This document shows positions 38,979 through 39,979 of a stretch of 39,979 nt of DNA, piece after piece. This DNA comes from Phragmitibacter sp. (GTDB lineage: Bacteria > Verrucomicrobiota > Verrucomicrobiia > Verrucomicrobiales > Verrucomicrobiaceae). Position numbers and translations under genes: made by a program. The stretch spans positions 1 to 39,979 of the forward strand of contig JANYJH010000025.1 of the NCBI GenBank assembly GCA_025361865.1, given 5' to 3'. How positions within the stretch are numbered: the first letter of the stretch is position 1; the number at the start of each line of letters is the position of its first letter. Under the pieces are notes generated by a model that saw only the letters and a program-made list of their open reading frames with translations, ran no database searches and was not told the DNA's origin.

Positions 38979-39979
38979 ATGATGCCACCGCCAAACCAAA
39001 ACCCAGAGCAATCCGCGCGTGATCGTATCGACACGATGCTGGAGGATGCAGGCTGGATGGTGCAGGACAAGAAGGCGATCAATTTCAATGCCGGTCCTGG
39101 CATCGCAGTGCGGGAGTATCAGACCGACATCGGCCCTGCTGACTATGTGCTCTTCGTTGACGGTCATGCTGTTGGCGTAATCGAAGCCAAGAAAGAGGAC
39201 CTTGGCCAGAACCTCACCACTATCGAGGAGCAGACCGAGGGCTACGCCAATGCGAAGCTGAAGTGGGTCAAGAACCACCATCCACTCCCGTTCCTTTACG
39301 AAAGCACGGGCAAGATTACCCGTTTCACCGATGCTCGTGATCCGAAACCGCGCTCGCGCGAAGTGTTCTCGTTCCACCGACCCGAGACCATGCGCGACTG
39401 GGTGGAGGTAGGCACCTCGCTCCGCACAAAGCTGAATGCCATGCCCTTGCTCAATCCGCAGAAGCTTCCGGCTTCTGCACTTGGTCTGAGGGACTGCCAA
39501 GAAATCGCCATCACTAAACTTGAAGTTTCTCTCAAGAATAACAAGCCGCGAGCGCTCATTCAGATGGCCACGGGTTCCGGTAAGACCTTCACGGCCATCA
39601 CGGAGATCTATCGTCTCCTGAAGTTCGGCAAGGCCAAGCGTATCCTCTTCCTTGTTGATACCAAGAACCTCGGCGAGCAGGCTGAGCAGGAGTTCATGGC
39701 TTACACGCCGACTGACGACAACCGCCGCTTCACCGAGCTTTACACCGTCCAGCGCCTCAACTCGTCGTTCATCTCCCCGCACGCGCAGGTTTGCATTTCG
39801 ACGATTCAGCGCATGTATTCGATCCTCAAGGGCGAGGAATTGCCGACGGGCGCAGAGGACGAAAACCCGGCCGAGCGGCGAACGCTCAGCAAGACGCCGC
39901 TACCCGTCGTCTACAATCCCACGCTTCCGCCCGAATTCTTCGACATCGTCATTATCGACGAATGCCACCGCTCGATTTA
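38979..39979 (+). CDS. hsdR: Type I restriction enzyme HsdR subunit, 3' end beyond window
   Basis: The frame is open from the ATG at 38979 to the window end (333 codons), so the gene continues outside. The N-terminal PD-(D/E)xK nuclease shows E46, D55 (GPADYVLF) and E69-A-K71. The helicase part starts with Walker A ATGSGKT (K205) and reaches the DECH box at D327 (IIDECHRS). The ALGLRDCQEIAI segment before Walker A is typical of EcoEI-type HsdR. HsdR cleaves and translocates unmethylated DNA with HsdM and HsdS, which should lie to the right. A second ATG at 38982 is also possible. A 332-codon minus-strand frame over the same DNA is a shadow. Confidence 0.93.
   Translation, partial: MMPPPNQNPEQSARDRIDTMLEDAGWMVQDKKAINFNAGPGIAVREYQTDIGPADYVLFVDGHAVGVIEAKKEDLGQNLTTIEEQTEGYANAKLKWVKNHHPLPFLYESTGKITRFTDARDPKPRSREVFSFHRPETMRDWVEVGTSLRTKLNAMPLLNPQKLPASALGLRDCQEIAITKLEVSLKNNKPRALIQMATGSGKTFTAITEIYRLLKFGKAKRILFLVDTKNLGEQAEQEFMAYTPTDDNRRFTELYTVQRLNSSFISPHAQVCISTIQRMYSILKGEELPTGAEDENPAERRTLSKTPLPVVYNPTLPPEFFDIVIIDECHRSI

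Noticed and set aside
38784-39782. 332-codon minus-strand ORF
   Set aside because: It lies antisense to hsdR, whose plus-strand frame has clear nuclease and helicase motifs. The minus-strand residues have no domain, and its end runs through the tRNA fragment.
1-39979. CRISPR array
   Set aside because: No regularly spaced direct repeats of 23-40 bases were seen on either strand.

Overview
The window (about 40 kb, moderately high GC) looks like a chromosomal stretch from a Gram-negative environmental bacterium. The lipoprotein and outer-membrane genes, the scarcity of Shine-Dalgarno sequences and the mix of families (MASE1 kinase, DUF4142, DUF6268-like barrel, Mla transporter, bacterial NHEJ) fit Verrucomicrobiota best. 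That assignment is an inference: there is no rRNA or other marker gene here.

Layout. 0-6 kb: the end of an unrecognised protein, then a 1668-residue CheB-CheR-multiPAS-histidine kinase closed by a clear terminator. 6-7.4 kb: two small helical proteins and a GlsB/YeaQ-type membrane protein. 7.4-12 kb (minus strand): a DNA-repair cluster, DUF72 protein > 71-aa protein > Ku > LigD (phosphoesterase-ligase) > separate LigD polymerase. 12.2-13 kb: manganese catalase. 13-18.3 kb: two tandem SRPBCC proteins and a MASE1/PAS histidine kinase (minus), divergent from a NarL/FixJ response regulator (plus). 18.5-21.8 kb: DUF4142 exported protein, YihY membrane protein, an acidic small protein and a cardiolipin synthase-like phospholipase D. 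21.7-26 kb (minus): ABC1/UbiB kinase > zinc-ribbon protein > FAD oxidoreductase-Rieske fusion > endonuclease/exonuclease/phosphatase protein. 26.1-29.4 kb: glycogen debranching enzyme GlgX and a zinc metallopeptidase. 29.5-31.6 kb: a CsbD-domain lipoprotein, an ECF sigma factor and an alpha/beta-hydrolase lipoprotein. 31.6-35.6 kb: DUF3833 lipoprotein, AsmA-like protein, a low-complexity secreted protein and an outer-membrane barrel. 35.9-38.5 kb (minus): mlaE-mlaF-mlaD lipid-transport operon. 38.5-39.98 kb: a structured non-coding stretch, a tRNA-Thr 3' fragment that looks like an integration scar, and the 5' part of a type I restriction HsdR gene cut by the window end.

Taken together, most genes fit survival under oxidative, osmotic, desiccation or radiation stress: non-dividing DNA repair (Ku/LigD), peroxide removal, membrane-lipid remodelling (cardiolipin synthase, Mla, ABC1 kinase), glycogen mobilisation and general-stress families (CsbD, GlsB, DUF4142, YihY). 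Two large HisKA_3 kinases, one response regulator and one ECF sigma factor are candidate controllers. The least familiar assemblies are the DUF72-linked split NHEJ cluster, the UbiB/zinc-ribbon/FAD-Rieske/nuclease operon, the SRPBCC-linked two-component locus, and the tRNA-Thr scar next to HsdR.

All family calls come from reading motifs by eye. No database search was run.
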